This document shows, in pieces, positions 23,678 through 37,378 of a DNA stretch of 64,000 nt. The notes under the pieces are model-generated. The model made no database searches and was not told the origin of the DNA. It saw only the letters and a list, made by a program, of their open reading frames with translations. Both the position numbers and the translations under genes were made by a program. Within the stretch, counting starts at the first letter, position 1, and each line of letters opens with the position of its first letter. The stretch comes from Eudorina sp. 2006-703-Eu-15 (taxonomy: Eukaryota > Chlorophyta > Chlorophyceae > Chlamydomonadales > Volvocaceae). The stretch lies in NCBI GenBank assembly GCA_003117195.1, contig BDSI01000126.1:186001-250000 (forward strand), written 5' to 3'.

Positions 23678-24360
23678 GCGGGACCTGCAATGGTGGGGAT
23701 CGATGTACCAACACCGGGGCGCTTCACGCGGTATGCTCATCTACCGTGGAGAAATGCCTGCACCCGGTGCACAGGCCGACTGTCTGGTCGGTCTTGACTC
23801 CGTATTTTATTACAAACCGTGTGGCCCTGCAGAGCTGCAGTACGCCCTACAGGGGGTTGGCTGCGGAAGGGCTTCTGAGAACAGGGTGCAGGCGTGTAGC
23901 GCCCGAGATGTGTAGTAAGGACTGTTCGATGGTGCGCCGCGAGGCGCGAGAGGCATTCGCCAGAGAGCGCATTTGCAGCATCGTGGCCGTACAGCGCCGT
24001 ACCTTAAGCTTGTAACCTGATGTCCGGCGGCTAGAGGCCTGGTGCTGGCCCAGACACCCATACCCTGGGTGGTCGACCTCAGATCCGAGTGTTGGGAATT
24101 CGTATGGTACATTCGGGAGTGTACGGCGGATGTGTCGACAGGGCTCCGCTGGGTTTTTACTGGTAGACATCAGCAGCCCGTTTCGGGGCTCGCCAATATT
24201 TCATATGTAACTCACGTCTGCTGACGTACCGCCCAAACTGCCGAACATGTAGCCGTGCGAGACTGAGACCACAAACAAAGCTGTGTCGATCTCGAAATTC
24301 ACGAGTGTCGCGCCATGCATCGTTCCGGTTTAACTCTGCTACGACACGCCACGCCACCCA
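23678..24360. other. No gene recognised
   Basis: Short frames only, with no splice-consistent series and no recognised repeat. Confidence 0.4.
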
Positions 24361-24406
24361 ACCAGCAACGATGACCCGCGGAGTCCATTGTAACATCATT
24401 ATTACA
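24361..24406 (+). mobile_element. LINE 3'-end fragment, tail family 2
   Basis: CGATGACCCGCGGAGTCCAT followed by TGTAACATCATTATTAC, matching the fragments at 3031 and 43055, with an ATT-rich tail. Confidence 0.6.
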
Positions 24407-27157
24407 ACACCCATCCACACTTCCTTGCTCGACGCGCACGCAAAACATACCGGTGACGACCTCAGGCCACACATCACCTGACGCCGGGGTAAACGCACGC
24501 CTCCGCGAACTAAAAGACACGCCAAAGCGGCAGCGCGGCGGGGCAGGCCGCCACCGCGCGCATCTGGCAAACGGCGGCGACCTTTACTTGCAGGGCATTT
24601 TAACCTGATGGTATCCCATACGTCGGCGGGACGGCGGCACACAGTATAGATGCTTGCGAAGGTCAAGGCATATCATGTCATAAATCCATTACATTTTGGG
24701 CCCGTAAGCGACCAGGCAGACAAACGACGGCAACGACTATCGGTCATCAGCCGACCAGCCGAAATCCGGCGCTTACCGACCGTACCCCGGGCACGTTCAC
24801 CACCAACAGCAGCACGACTGCTGCTGGCTGACCTTATCAGACGCGTCCCCGGAGTATGCGCTCTGCGTGTACACCTACCGATGACAACCAAAACGGCTAT
24901 GCCCCCTGACCGTCATGAGGTCCCTATGCTACGCCCAGTACCTGACTAATTCGGAATTTTCCGTTCTTGCTGTCTGAATGCAGTACACGCACGTGGCTAC
25001 GAGATAGGAGAATCAACACGGAGGACATGCCCTCGTCCTAGCATCCTAAGGACGGCTCTTGTCCACAAGCCAGCAATGTTGAGTCATGGTCATCGTCACT
25101 AACTCATCAGCAGCAGCAACATTCCGGCTCAATGGAGACAACCAACTAGAAATAAAGGCGTTGCCACAACAGCGCCTGCGTCAAGGGGATTTCTTATGAG
25201 GATCGCTTGTGGACCCGGCGAACAGAGCTTGACGATGGCAAATACATCGTAGCTACTCGCTCGTCCAAACGGAACACTCCCACACATAACAACACAACAG
25301 CGCTACAACTCCGTTTATAACGGTTACTGTTACTGTTATACCCGCAATGTTAGATGTGGCATCCAACTCACAACGCAACGCAACAAAGGAATTGGCAAAC
25401 CGGTCCAACATGGCCAATTCCATATGCTCAGAACCCCACCCCGAAATGGGCACCACCCATACCCGTTCATCCACCTTTCCAAGAGCGGCCGGGGCTGTAA
25501 GACCAGCCTACCCTGAAGGAGCCCTTAAAATGAAACCCCAGCAAGAGCGCCAGGTAAACTTGACAGCCTTCCCTAAACCCCTGTAACCCAACCACCATGA
25601 CCCCAACTCCTCCTCCATGCTCAAGAGTTCGTCCTGCTTCAACCTCGTTAATGCAACCTCGTTCGTTTTCCGCCGTAAAACATCGAACTTGGCTGTATTC
25701 CACGAATTCCCGTGACCATGGCTCGCTCGCGTGCGCGCGTCTTGATTGGGTATCTGGACCTTTCCCTGGCTAGGGCCCATTCTGTTCCGTGTGGTGGAAA
25801 CTGAACCACCACCAACGCCCAACCACCAACCCGCAACACCGATTTTCACTCTTGCGGACGTGTCTGCTTCGCTGAGAGCAGCGGCTAAAAAATGACGGTG
25901 CCTTCATGGCAGACCGCCATGAGAATAACGGCATCAAGAAACCACTGCTGGCAACAAGCAGTGACCCACAGGTCCGTAGACCCGGAGACACACGGCTTAT
26001 GCCACATTCCGCCACCTGACACATGTTGGCAACAAGCCCAACACCATTTGGGGCCATGCTGCCGCGTCAGCTACCGCACTGCGACCTCCTGCGATGCAAT
26101 CCGCATGATCGTGCCGCGGGAGCTGCGACTGCCAGCAGACACACGCCCTCGCATTCTTCAACCCGTGCGCCGTCGACAGGTAACCCGTCGCAAGAACAAC
26201 AAGCAGGGAGGCAAGCGTTCGTCGGCTGGGACGCCGCTTCCCATACAGCCCGCTGTGCCTCGAATCGCCCCAAAGCTCGGCAGAGCGTACACGGCACCGT
26301 TCCACTGACCGACAGCCGACAAAGCGCCGCACTCGTAGGTGTCATAACACACGGCCTCTATGGGCACATACATCTCCTTGCGAGCATTAAAGGCGCAGCT
26401 TTGGTACATATGTATGTCCAATCGATACCGCGCATTACCTAGCACGTAAAGAAGTGATGCCCGGACGTAACTGCGCGGACGATAGGAAACCGATACCCTG
26501 ATATCCAGGCGGTACGTAACCATCTGGTTGATCCGCCCGTTTCGGCCCTGAACCGGGATTTGCCCTTAACGCCTGTATACCACAACGCCACCACAACCAT
26601 CCTCTGCAACTTCTCGCTTGTGCCCGGTACGGTGCACGTTCGTCCCCGCAACCGAACGCGTCGGCCTCTTTAAGGACAGCAACCCGCACCAGATTCCGAT
26701 TCAGGCTTTATTTTCACCAGGATCGCAACACGATTACCATACACCGGCCCATCCTTTTATGCCTCCCAACGACCGTCCAACTTGCAACCTAACGACAATG
26801 TTGCGACCCAAATCGTACGACCCTTCCGTACTTGTTTCCAGTTGACATGGTACATGGTATATGAAGAGGGCGTTGGCGATGACGCGTGTGCGTGACGATA
26901 AGTCCGCCAGGTAAACAATTCGATAACTTGCCCTACCCTTCGATCTGGGCAGTCGGGAGGCGCCACGCAAGCAGCTGCTCGGCCACCACGCCGACATCGT
27001 ACACAAAACATCACAGCACAACGCAAGCGGCTCTAGTCTCTTGGTGCTGGATACCCAGACGTGTGCCGTCGGCCGCGCGGGGGCGCATGGTCAACGTTCC
27101 CGTGGGGCCTCCCGAGCGAGCCCTCCATTGCCGACCAATCTTACTGTTATCACGTCC
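24407..27157. other. 2.75 kb without a recognised gene
   Basis: The plus strand is A/C-rich over most of its length, with a base composition unlike the neighbouring genes. Several frames of 80-140 codons exist, but none joins across splice sites into a protein I can recognise. Confidence 0.4.
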
Positions 27158-30063
27158 TTAATTCCACTCGTACAAGGACACGACCACCGTGACGTCGTCT
27201 ACAGAGCCCCTGTCCCGGGCCAGCTTGACCAGCTCCTGGGCAGCCGCCTTGGCGGCCGCCGCGTGCTGGGTGTTGAATGAGGTCATGCCGACGAACTGGT
27301 CATGTGGGGGGGCGTCCAAGTTGCCCGGCGGGCGGGCGATAAACCTCAATCAGAAACGCACACACAGCAGGACAGTGGTATACCGTGGATGGGTGGCTAG
27401 AGCGCCCGTCCGCGAAGGGTTCTTGTCTCATCGATCACCGCCGCGCTTGCACGTCCATCTGAAACAGTCATGGCAGAAGGTACATCCATCCCTGTCCGAA
27501 CCGTCTCTCGAGGGCCCCTCCACCCGGAGCATGCCAACGCGCCCAGATCGTCCACCTAGTCGTTCAGCGCTGAGATCGCAGTGAACTCGATCAGACCCAC
27601 CTTGTCCACGATCTCGACCACCAGGTCCACTGCCTCTTGGTCGTCCACCGCCCCCCACAGACCATCCGTGGCATGGATGGTGAAGGCGTCCAGGTGTGGC
27701 GCCAGCACCACTGCCGCCACGTCGGGCTCCGACGATATGAGCGAGTTCGCCTTGAAGTCCCGGTCGCCGAATCCCCTGAACAAGTAGCAACAAGTACAAT
27801 CACGCTGAATGCGACACTCATACAAAATGAAGGCAAGGGTTATTCGGAACTCTGTATATTTCTTACAGCGGTCAATGCCATTTCGTAATATGCGCACGTT
27901 GAATGCCGGGCCGCAAGGTCTATCCCATGTTACCCCCCCGCTACATGTGCTCACCGGGAAACGGAGCAGACCTTGGCAGTGTTACCGTCTGCCAGCGGCA
28001 AAACCACTCTCCACGTCCCACGCACGTTGGCCACCCGGCCACCGGCAGCCTCAATGCGCAGCCTCTCCTCCGGCAGCTCAGGCTTGTGATCGCGCGAGAG
28101 GCGCACTGCGCGACCCCCGCGGCACAGCACCGCGCGGCAGTCGCCCGCGTTCGCCGTGTAGAGCTTGGGCCCCACCTGGACGCTCACGAGCGCTGTGGTT
28201 CCGTCGTGCTGCGAGCGGGCAACGCCGGAATTAAACATGCTGGACCAGAGTTCGCAAGGAACAGAACAGGGACACGGCGCTGAAGGAATGAACAGCCACA
28301 GGGCACCGCTTTCCTCACAAGTCGATAGCTCAATCCCGACAAGGCGCGAGGACTGGCGAGGGCGGCAAGATCGCTTACCGGCAGTCCCTTCGCCTGCCCC
28401 TCAGCGCAAATTTTCTGGTCCAGCTCCGCAAATGAGCGGCGGAACGCGTTGGTCAGCGTCGCCAGTACCTCCGGGCCCACACCGGACTGGTCCATATTCC
28501 GAGCTGCGAGGGAGGACACCATCAGAGGACTTGGTGGAGAAACGTCACACGCATGGGCATGCTGCTGGGACAGGAGAGACAAAGCACGCCAATTACAACC
28601 GCACGAGGAGTCTCGCGTGCTGGCGAGTGACACACACAAACAACCTGGGCTCGGGCGGGCGGGCGGGTTTCACTTCTAAACACACAAACAATACATCCAC
28701 TCCCGATATTCGAGAACCCCACTTGGCTGTCCTACTGCTGGTGCACCTCCTCTACTGCGAGACCCCAAACAGCAATCACCCATGTCCTCTAGTCTGTGCG
28801 TGCCGCCACACGGGCGACCGGATCCATATCATCGCCAGCCCCACTACAGTACGTCCGCCTTGACATTCAGCCCGCAATGTCCAGCGAATGCACTTACCAA
28901 AACAGTCTAACAACGCCGTGTCGGATGCCACTGCCCCAAGGACACTCTCCTGTGCCGTACGCGCCGCGTGGTCCCCAGACCCGTGCCCATCGAAAACCGC
29001 CGTGAGGCAGAAGGGCGCGCCGCTGTGGTGCGAGAAGGCCGGCGCGCGCGTCGCCCGCCAGAAGGTGGGGCTGAGCGACCAGAGCGCCCCAAGCATGTCG
29101 CTGACCGCCACGAAATAGTCTTGCATGGTCGATTTCATTGGGCCCTTCGACTGTGGGCGGAGCACATGTCAGGTGCCGGATTGAGCAAGCTTTCAAGGTT
29201 TGCACCCAAAGACCCGTGGAATGCTCTGTCGTTTGTAGTTCAATTGCGCAGCAGCCGCCCGCAGCTTTCCGGGTTCATTCGAGGATGACAATGTGCCAAA
29301 AATTCTTCTAGACACCGAACGTCAGGGGTGCAAAAGGAGGTCGGGATTCGTGACGATTGCATGGTGGGGAAAGTGATTGCCGCCTGATCGACGAGTGACG
29401 CGGGGAGGGGTACGACGGGACCGCCTGGGTTGCTTGTCAAAATTTCATACATAAATTGTGAACGTGTTTTTCAAACTTGCTCACCGTCGCAAACCCCTGG
29501 GAGATCGAGGACGGCGAAACTCCGCCGGCCGGAAACCACTCATCGGGGCAAGGCTCGTCCGACGGTAGCTCGACAGAAGTGTCCTCCCAGCTTGTCACCA
29601 GCAACAAGTCACATGGAACTAACAAAGAAGCGCCCAAGCGGCTTCGCATGCCTCCCAGAAGCCCGCCCTGCGATTCCAGTTGGCGCGTCACACTAGGGTC
29701 GCCGACTCAACGTCAAGCATCCCTTGCAAAACATATAATAACAAGAGTGCTTCCCAACAAGGCGGTCGAAGGTAAAGTACCTTTCGTTCCAACGATTTGC
29801 AACCGTGATTGTTCCCAAACAACTGACCTGCGGTAAGGTCGCTGATGCCCTCCCAATCGTTGAGACAGTAGTGGGCGCTGGAGTTGTCACGAGACCAGCA
29901 ACCGGCATGGGGCCTGCGCAGCCGAGCCCAAACGTCTGACGCGATAACGGGTGTACCGGACCGTCTGGGCCGCTCCGACTTACCCCGTCCACGCCGATGA
30001 GGAGCAAGGTGCAAATGCGCTGGACTCAATTGCAATGCCAAAGGGTTTTTGAGGCAAATGCAT
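27158..30063 (-). CDS. PP2C-family protein phosphatase (PPM), complete
   Basis: The eight exons are 30063-29984, 29913-29828, 29705-29485, 29150-28898, 28503-28379, 28208-27955, 27775-27601 and 27265-27158: 1,302 nt, 433 aa, every junction in phase with GT-AG ends. PP2C motifs appear in order: KSTMQDYF (residues 135-142), AVFDGHGSGDH (180-190, metal-binding DGHG), HDGTTALVSV (256-), NAGDCRAVLC, SRDHKP, SVSRGFGDRDFK (SR.FGD, ~337-348), HATDGLWG (374-381, metal-binding Asp) and SVDDVTVVV (419-427, metal-binding Asp). All expected Mn/Mg-binding acids are present, so it is probably an active Ser/Thr phosphatase. The N-terminal ~130 residues show no known domain. The exon 2/3 junction and start ATG are the least certain parts. 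The gene is divergent from the tRNase Z gene, with 545 bp between the start codons. Confidence 0.94.
28632..28691. repeat. Short insertion between 12-bp direct repeats
   Basis: ACACACAAACAA occurs at 28632-28643 and 28680-28691, flanking a 36-bp G/C-rich segment that ends GGGTTTCACTTCTAA. The same terminal motif between direct repeats recurs at 50652-50699, 51052-51102 and 55850-55896. It lies in a PP2C intron. Confidence 0.6.
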
Positions 30064-30608
30064 TGCGCTCCGACGTGCTTCATTTCAACGGCTGTGCTGC
30101 GCTCTTGCCAGTGAATGTGCTTGAGCCAACAACGTCAGTGTTTATATATATTTCACAGACCGTCGAGAAAGATTGATATTCAATAAAATTGAGGTATTCA
30201 CGGTTCAAATAGGCGGCACTTTGAATTGGAGGCAGCGGTCTGGGGGGAAGGGCTTCAGTCGCAGAATAAACTAATGCTAATGACTATTGCAACCAACTGT
30301 CTTGTGAATGCATGAGCAAATAGCAAAACGGTTGCCAAAAGTTCAAGAACCAAATCTGGTCGTACGACAGTCAGCAACGAGTAAGCAGAAGCACACGCCG
30401 TTACAAATGGCTGGTATTCCGAAGGCTTTGTGACAACATGTATGGAAATTTTGATGATTTGGCGGCTTCTCGGATGGCAGTCATGCTACGTTGCTAACTG
30501 TCGTCGCCCGTCCGGAACCAACTCGCGCAACGGTTAGAAGCGAAGCAGAAGGCGCAAGAACACAGCCCAGTTGCGGAAAGAGAAGTTTGTTATGACATTG
30601 ATACACAC
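30064..30608. promoter_or_regulatory. Bidirectional promoter region, PP2C / tRNase Z
   Basis: 545 bp between two divergent start codons, AT-rich relative to both genes. TTTATATATATTT at 30141-30153, about 80 nt upstream of the PP2C ATG, is a TATA-like candidate for the minus-strand gene. No other elements are claimed. Confidence 0.6.
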
Positions 30609-33600
30609 ATGTCATATCCGTCGGTCGAGCTAAAGTGGATTTCAGCGCCGAGCGATGGAGTCGGGCCAGCAATCCTTCTGACGATCCGTAAGGGGCATCA
30701 GCATACGACACCAACTCAAGTGAGAGTATCCATGTTTTGCAAAACGCATCTGTGACCGTCGGCGGTAGGGTTGTGGCGGCGCCCTTGCCTGCGATGCCGC
30801 AGCGGGGCTCGACCGTTCACGTGTGGCTGACCTTGCATTTGCATACGTCTTGCTACACAGCTTCAATCTGTCCTCTTCTGTACGCGAGCAACGCGGTCAA
30901 CCGCTGTCCTTCCAACGACTTTCGGGAGCCCATAGGCACCAATCCAGCCCCGCATCTTTCTCCTCTCCTTACACCCTGCACGCCACGCTGTCCACATTCT
31001 GTGTCCACAGTATCTGCTGAACGCGCCGGAGGGCTTCGCGCGCCTCGTGTTGGAACATCGATGCCGACCCGGGCCTGGGCTTCGCGCTGTGTTCCTCACG
31101 GACTTGTCACAGGCAGCTCAGGTGCGACCCGCTGATGCAATCCCCGTGTCTTGCTTTCGCCAAGGCCGTTTCAGCGCAGCAGCGGGTGGTATCGGGCCCC
31201 GAAAGCTGTCAGTCGGTGCGCACGAAGGGATCCGCATACAGTGCAACTCGAAGAACTTCAGGGCGAGGCAACACGTCTCGCTGGCAAGCACGTGTATCCC
31301 CTTGTGGATTTCTATCCACTTCACTTAGAACCAGACCCATCGCGTGCAGCCTGCACGTTTTTGTCACACCACCAGCTCCCGCGCGTTTCTGCCCACGCCT
31401 GCCCCCAACCCGGCAGGGCGGTCTGGGCGGTCTGCTGCTCAGGTTGCGCCAGGACGGCCATTCGACGCTGCGTGTGGTTGGCCCAGCAGGTGAAACACGG
31501 TTGCGGCTGAGGTGGTGTGGTAGGAAAGGTGAACCTCCAGCTCGTCCGCCCGTCCGATTCGTCAAGAATGGTTGTCCAGCATGACGGGCCTCTTTTCCAA
31601 CAATAAATTGTTTTGATGCAACCGTTGTAAGGCGGTCCGTGGACATCAATCGGGTTACGCAACGGGCCCAGATGGCAGCGTAGGCGCCTTACGTATATCA
31701 TCAACCCTAGCGAGGACCGCACACTCAGCCACCACAATCGCGTCGGGGGGTCACACCAGAAGTTCACGGAATTCACGGAATTGTGGAATGGGTTTCCCGG
31801 ACCCGGGAGCGACCTTTAACAAAGCCGGGGTCCTACCGTCGTTGCCGCGCAGGTCTGTACGACACGGTCAATGGACTGTCGTACTTTGTCAAGTGGACGC
31901 ATCCGACGGTGGAGCTCACTGCGCTGACGTCGGCGCGGCAGGACTGCGTGTACGACGATGAGTGTCTGGAGGTACGGCCGCTGTGGACGAGCTCCTTGCT
32001 GTGGGAGGTCCCGCCGTGGCTCGCTTCCGCTGGCTCCACACCGGAGCCCACCCGGGAAGCCGACCAGCAGCCGCAGCGAGAGCCGCAGCACAAGCATAAG
32101 CGAAAGCAGCAGAACCCCCAGGACGGGCTTCTTCGCGGTCCGGCTCGTCCGCCAGATCGGACGGCTTCAGAAGCTCGTGCGCGTGATGGCAGCGGCGCTG
32201 CCGCGGCCAACGGGGCAAGCAAGCGGCTTCGGAGTGCGTCGGGGCAGGCAGCCGATGAGTCCAGGGAGGGCAAACGGGGCAAGGCAACCAGGCGGGCCGA
32301 CGCAGCGACCCATGGGTCCCCGGCGGCGCCGGCAGATCGGAGGAAAACCGAAGCGGCGTCGGAGCCGCCAGCGGGCGGCACGCGGCAGGGACACAGAGCC
32401 GACCACCAGCCCGACGGGGAAGGGCAGGTACCCGATCTGTCCCCCCTGGCGTCGCTGAGGGAGTCCATCCTGAAGGCCTCGGCGGCGGCGGCGGCGCTCA
32501 TGGCCAGGCCGCCAGTGCCCGGGGCACGCTCCTGGGAGGGTCCCGAAGGGCCGCCCGCTGGAGCGGAGGGCGGCGGACGCGCCGCCGGGGGTGGCGGTGG
32601 CGGGCCCGGCGCCGGCAGGGCGCAGGCCCGGATTGCGACTGGGGAAGCTGCTGCGGCGTCGGCGGCGTCGGCGGCGTCGGTGAAGCGCCATGGCTCGGAA
32701 GACAGCACCTCCTCGGCGGCCTCTGGTTGGGAATCGGGGTCTGCCAGCTCTGAGGAGCACGAGGGGGAGGAGGACGGCCAGGAGGCGGGGGAGGGGATGG
32801 ACGGTGTGATTAAGAGGATTGCAGGTCCGGAAGGCAGGAAGAACAGCAGTAGCAGCAGTAGTGACAGCGATCAAGAGGAAAGTAGCACAGATGATAACAG
32901 CACCAGCAGTAGTAGTAGCAGTAGCAGTAGTGGCAGTAGCTCTGGGCTGAGTGACTCGGACGGGCCGCCGAAGTGGCGGCGCGGCAATCAAGCGGGCGGT
33001 CGGCCGGCGGGCCTTGCCGCTGCGCCCGGCCTTCTGAAGGGGGCGCTCCGCGGCGCTGAGAGCCGCCCGGGGGGCCAGCCGCCCGATGCTGCCGATCTGT
33101 TCGCGGACTTGGATCGCCTCTTCCTCGTCAGCGCTGCCGGAAACCCTAGAGATCCAGGGAGGCGTGTCGTACACGGTCAAGCGGCGGGTGAGGGCCGGGG
33201 CAGGGGCGGGGGAAGTGCCCGCGGCCGCGGCCGCAGTGCAGGCCACTGGTCTGGCAGAGCAGGTCGGCAGAGCGCTGGGCACGAGGAGGCGGAGGTGCGT
33301 GATGTTGGGGACGTGGCGGCGCCGTCAGGCACGCCCTCCCTAGGTCTGCGGTCGCTGGTCTTGGAGCGGCTCCGGACGGCTGCAAAGATCCAGGGCCCGG
33401 CCGCCGCCGCGGCGGCGGCCAGGCGGCCAACGGCGGCGGCGCAGCCGCCGCCGCCGCTGCCGCGGCGGCCCGCCGGGCCGTCGGCCGCCGCCAGGCGGCC
33501 GGCGGCGGCAGCCGCCGCCGCTGCAACAGCGGCGGAGCGGCCCGCCGACGAGCTCCCTCTGGGTTATCTGTTGTACCTGAAGGCCACCCGCCAGGTGGTG

Positions 33601-36600
33601 GTGGTGGTGGCAGCACAGGACCTGGAGGCGGCTCGTGCCTTGGTGGCCCACCCGGTGACGGGGCTGCTGCGCCAGGCGCCGGCGGATCGCCTGTTGGCTG
33701 TCGTACACCTGGCGGCGTCGGACGCCGCGCGGCGGCGGCAGTACCGGGGCGTGTTGTCCAAGCTGCCGGGTCGGCACGTGTGGCCGCAGCTGGCCGTCGG
33801 CGGCGGCGCCGGCGGCGGCGCCGGCGGCGGCGGCGGCGGTGGTGGTTTTGGTGACGGCGACCTTGATGGCGGCTGCGGGAACGCCGCGGCACGGTTGGCA
33901 GGCCTGGGCCACCTGGGCTCGGCTCGGGTCACGATGCGGTTGAATGCCGTGGCGCCCGCGCTGTACCCGCTGCCGTACGAGCTGCGCGTTCGGCAGAAAC
34001 GGGAGGCGTCGGGGCGGGCCACGGCCGGCGGCGGGGCGGCGGAGGCGGCGGTGACAGGAACGCAGGCGGACCAGCCTGAAGCGTCGTCTGATGTGCCTGG
34101 GACGGGGACGGCGACGGCGACATCCTTGCAACGATTGAATGGCGAACCAGGGCAAGAGCAGCAGCACGTCAGGCTGGAACCGAAGGAGGAGTTGGAGCAG
34201 TGTCAGGAGCAGCAGCAGAAACAGCAGCAAACGCAGCATCAGGAGCAGCAGCAGGAGCAGCCGCAGGAGCAGCAGCAGGAGCAGCAGCAGGAGCAGCAGC
34301 TGCTGTCAGGAGTGGCGAATGCGGAGGCTGCTGCTGACGGCCGTGGATTTAATGCTGTTGCGGCTGACGGGGACGCGGCGACCGCTGCGGACAGACCGAT
34401 GGGTCGCGGAGGAGGAGGAGGAGGAGGAGGAAGAGGAGGAGGCGGACCTCGAGGCGCTTTCGGCCGATCACGAAGCCGTACCGCGTCGCTCATGGACACG
34501 CTGACGTGCACTGTCGTACATCGGAACATAAGTGGCGGCGGCGCCGCCGCCGCCGCCGCCGCGGTCGCCCGCACTCGCCCTGTTGGATCTCGTGTCCCCA
34601 CGGGGGCCAGGGCCGGCGACACCAGCAGCAACGGGTCAGAAACGGACGACGACGATACCAGTAGCAGTGACAGTGATGATAGCGCTGCGGATGGTGGTGA
34701 TGATGGTTCTGACGACGATAACCAGTGGGCAAGCGAGGGCCTCAAGCTGCCGCGACGGAGCCCACGGAGCAGCAACCAACTTCGGACGCAGCAGCAGCGC
34801 AAACAGCACAAGCAGGCGCGGAAGCAGGCGCAGAAGGAGAAGCAGGAACAGAAACAGGCAGAGCAGCAAATACGGCAGCCAACAGGGGGGGCCCCACGGA
34901 TCGAGGTGGCGTGGCGCAGCGGCTTCCAGGAGGTTGCCAGCACCGCCGCCCCCGCAGCAGCAGCGGCAGCAGCGGCTGCGGCGGCGACGGCGGGGGATAA
35001 CGCCGGGCCCAGCACTCACGCCGGGATGGGCGCAGGCGGCGCGCCTGGAGGGGCGGCAGCGGCAGCGGCGGATGCGGCGGGCGAGGAGCGGCTGCTCCCC
35101 GACCCAGCTGCGGTGCAACGGGCTCTCCTGGAGCAGCGCCGCTCGACGGGGCTGCTGCAGATGCTGCAGGTGGGGTCTAGCGTCTAGGGTCCGGGTTGGG
35201 GAGGCATTCCGGATTCCGGGCAAGGATTACGATAATGGGTTGGCTGCCGCTGCCGCTGCTCTGTGTCGACTCGTGACGTGTGCGCGGCCCTTCACGTCCA
35301 GGGCACCAAACACCTGCAGCACTGAGGCATCTGAAAACTCGGCGGTCCTGCCGCCGATGTCCCGTGGCTGCCCTTCACGCGCTGACGCGGATCGCCGCCT
35401 TCGCGGCCCGACGTCCCGGCGTCCCGCGTTGATTGGCCCCTTGCCTTTCTGCGGTCGGACCCGCCCTTCTGTGGTCGGACCTGCGTCGCCTGTGGCCTTG
35501 CCTCCGGGCGTGTGACCGGACCTTTTCCCTCAAGTTAAATGAATGAACGTTACAGCGGACCCCAAAGGGATCACCGGTGTATACCAGGGCAAGCCCCAGC
35601 TGGCGGTGGGGCGGTGTGGCATGTGGGCTGCGGGGGGTCTGATGTGATCCGTTGTGTGTGGGGACCTGCCTCTGACTGGACCTGACAAGACCTGCACTGC
35701 CCCTGACCTGCCCCTGACCTGCCCTGACCCTGACCTGGCACGACATGACGTTCCTCTGACCTGACCGGTGACCTGCTATGAATGGCTTCCGGCAGGCTTT
35801 CCGCAGGGCCTGTCCGGACCTGGCCGGCGCGGAGGCGGCGGAGAGGCTGCTGAGGTCGCCGCCCCCGAGGGCTCCGCCTCCGCCGCCTCCGCCAGGAGGG
35901 TCGCAACATCAGCAGCCACAGCCGCAGGCTGAGACACAGCTTCAGAGCGATGGCACCGACCCGACGGTAGCACCGTTCCCCTCACAACAGTGGCAGCAGC
36001 AGCAGCAGCCACTGCTGCTGCATCCACCGCCGCAGCGGCTACAGCCACCAATGAGCCAACCGCCGCCGCCGCCGCCGCCCGGTGGTGCAAGTTGGGGCCT
36101 TCCGCATTCCGGCTACCACATGACGGCGGCGGCGGAGGAGCTGGCCGCTGCGGCGGCCGCGTACGGCACCCCTGACCGCGTCGGCGCCGTCATGCGGCCG
36201 ACCTACGACACACCGTACTACGGATCCCAGCTCGCGCGCCTGCCCGACGGCGCGTGGCCATGGCCGCAGTGGTACGGCAATGGTACGGCATATCAGGAGC
36301 CCCAGGGGCACGTGTACGGCAGCCATCAGGCGCCCTGGCCTCCCAGCGTCGTCCCTCCCGGGCCCTTCCACGGTGGCCCTGGGCCGCCCGGACATCCCCC
36401 GCCGCCGCCGTGCTACAGCCATGCTGCAAGTGCAGCACCTGCTTATCCGAATCCGTGGCCAACCGATGCTGCGCCGCCGCGACAACCGAATGGTCCAAAT
36501 GGCAGTGCGCCGTGGCCTGAACCCGTTGGTGGTCACCATGCCGGGGCAGGATCTGACCCATGGGTTGGGGTCCGTGGCCCGAGGCCGCCGGTCGTCGTCC

Positions 36601-37347
36601 CGACCAGCGCAAGTGCACGGGATCCGCCGCCGCTGTCGTACATTGGCGGCGACGCAATGCCGGCCGCGAATCCACTGGCGCCCGTCCGCGGCGGCAGCAG
36701 CGCCAGCCAGACAGGCGACAACCGACTCGTGGCTGCCAGACTGCGTGCGGCGCTTGCAGCGGGGAGCCCCGGCGCCGCCGCTGCCGTCAGCGACGGCGAC
36801 GGATGTCGTACGGTGCCGGCGGCATCGCCAGACGTAATGCGCGACGCGGCAAGCACTGCCGCGGGTGAGGAGGCAGGGGCAGGCGAGCCGGAAGGGACGG
36901 CGGCTGGGACGGTGCGCTGGGCGGGGGCGCCCGAGGGCAACTATGCGGCTGCGCGGCGGGTACGGCAGCGCCTGATGGCGGCGGCGTGTGTGGTTGCATC
37001 CCCTGCGGACGTCATTACTGCGTCGAAATCCCCTCTCGCGGACGCAGCGGCAGCGGCGGCCACGCCGCCAACGGTGACGGCGGCGGCAGCAGTGGCGGCG
37101 GCGGTAGTTGCGGAAGGGGAGGAGAAGGCCGGAGCAGTGGCGGTCGGACAGCATCCGCCGGGCGGCGGGCTGGAGGCGGAGGCGGAGGCAGGGACGGAGG
37201 CGAGCGGGAACCGCAGGGTCGCGGAGGCGGTACGGCGGCGGCTGCGGTCCGCTGTCCCCACCGACAACGTGACGGCCGCCAAGGTGGTCCGCGAGGAGCC
37301 GCCGGACGGACCGCCACCCGGGGTCCGGGAAGCAGCACCGGGGCCAC

Positions 37348-37378
<31 letters not shown>

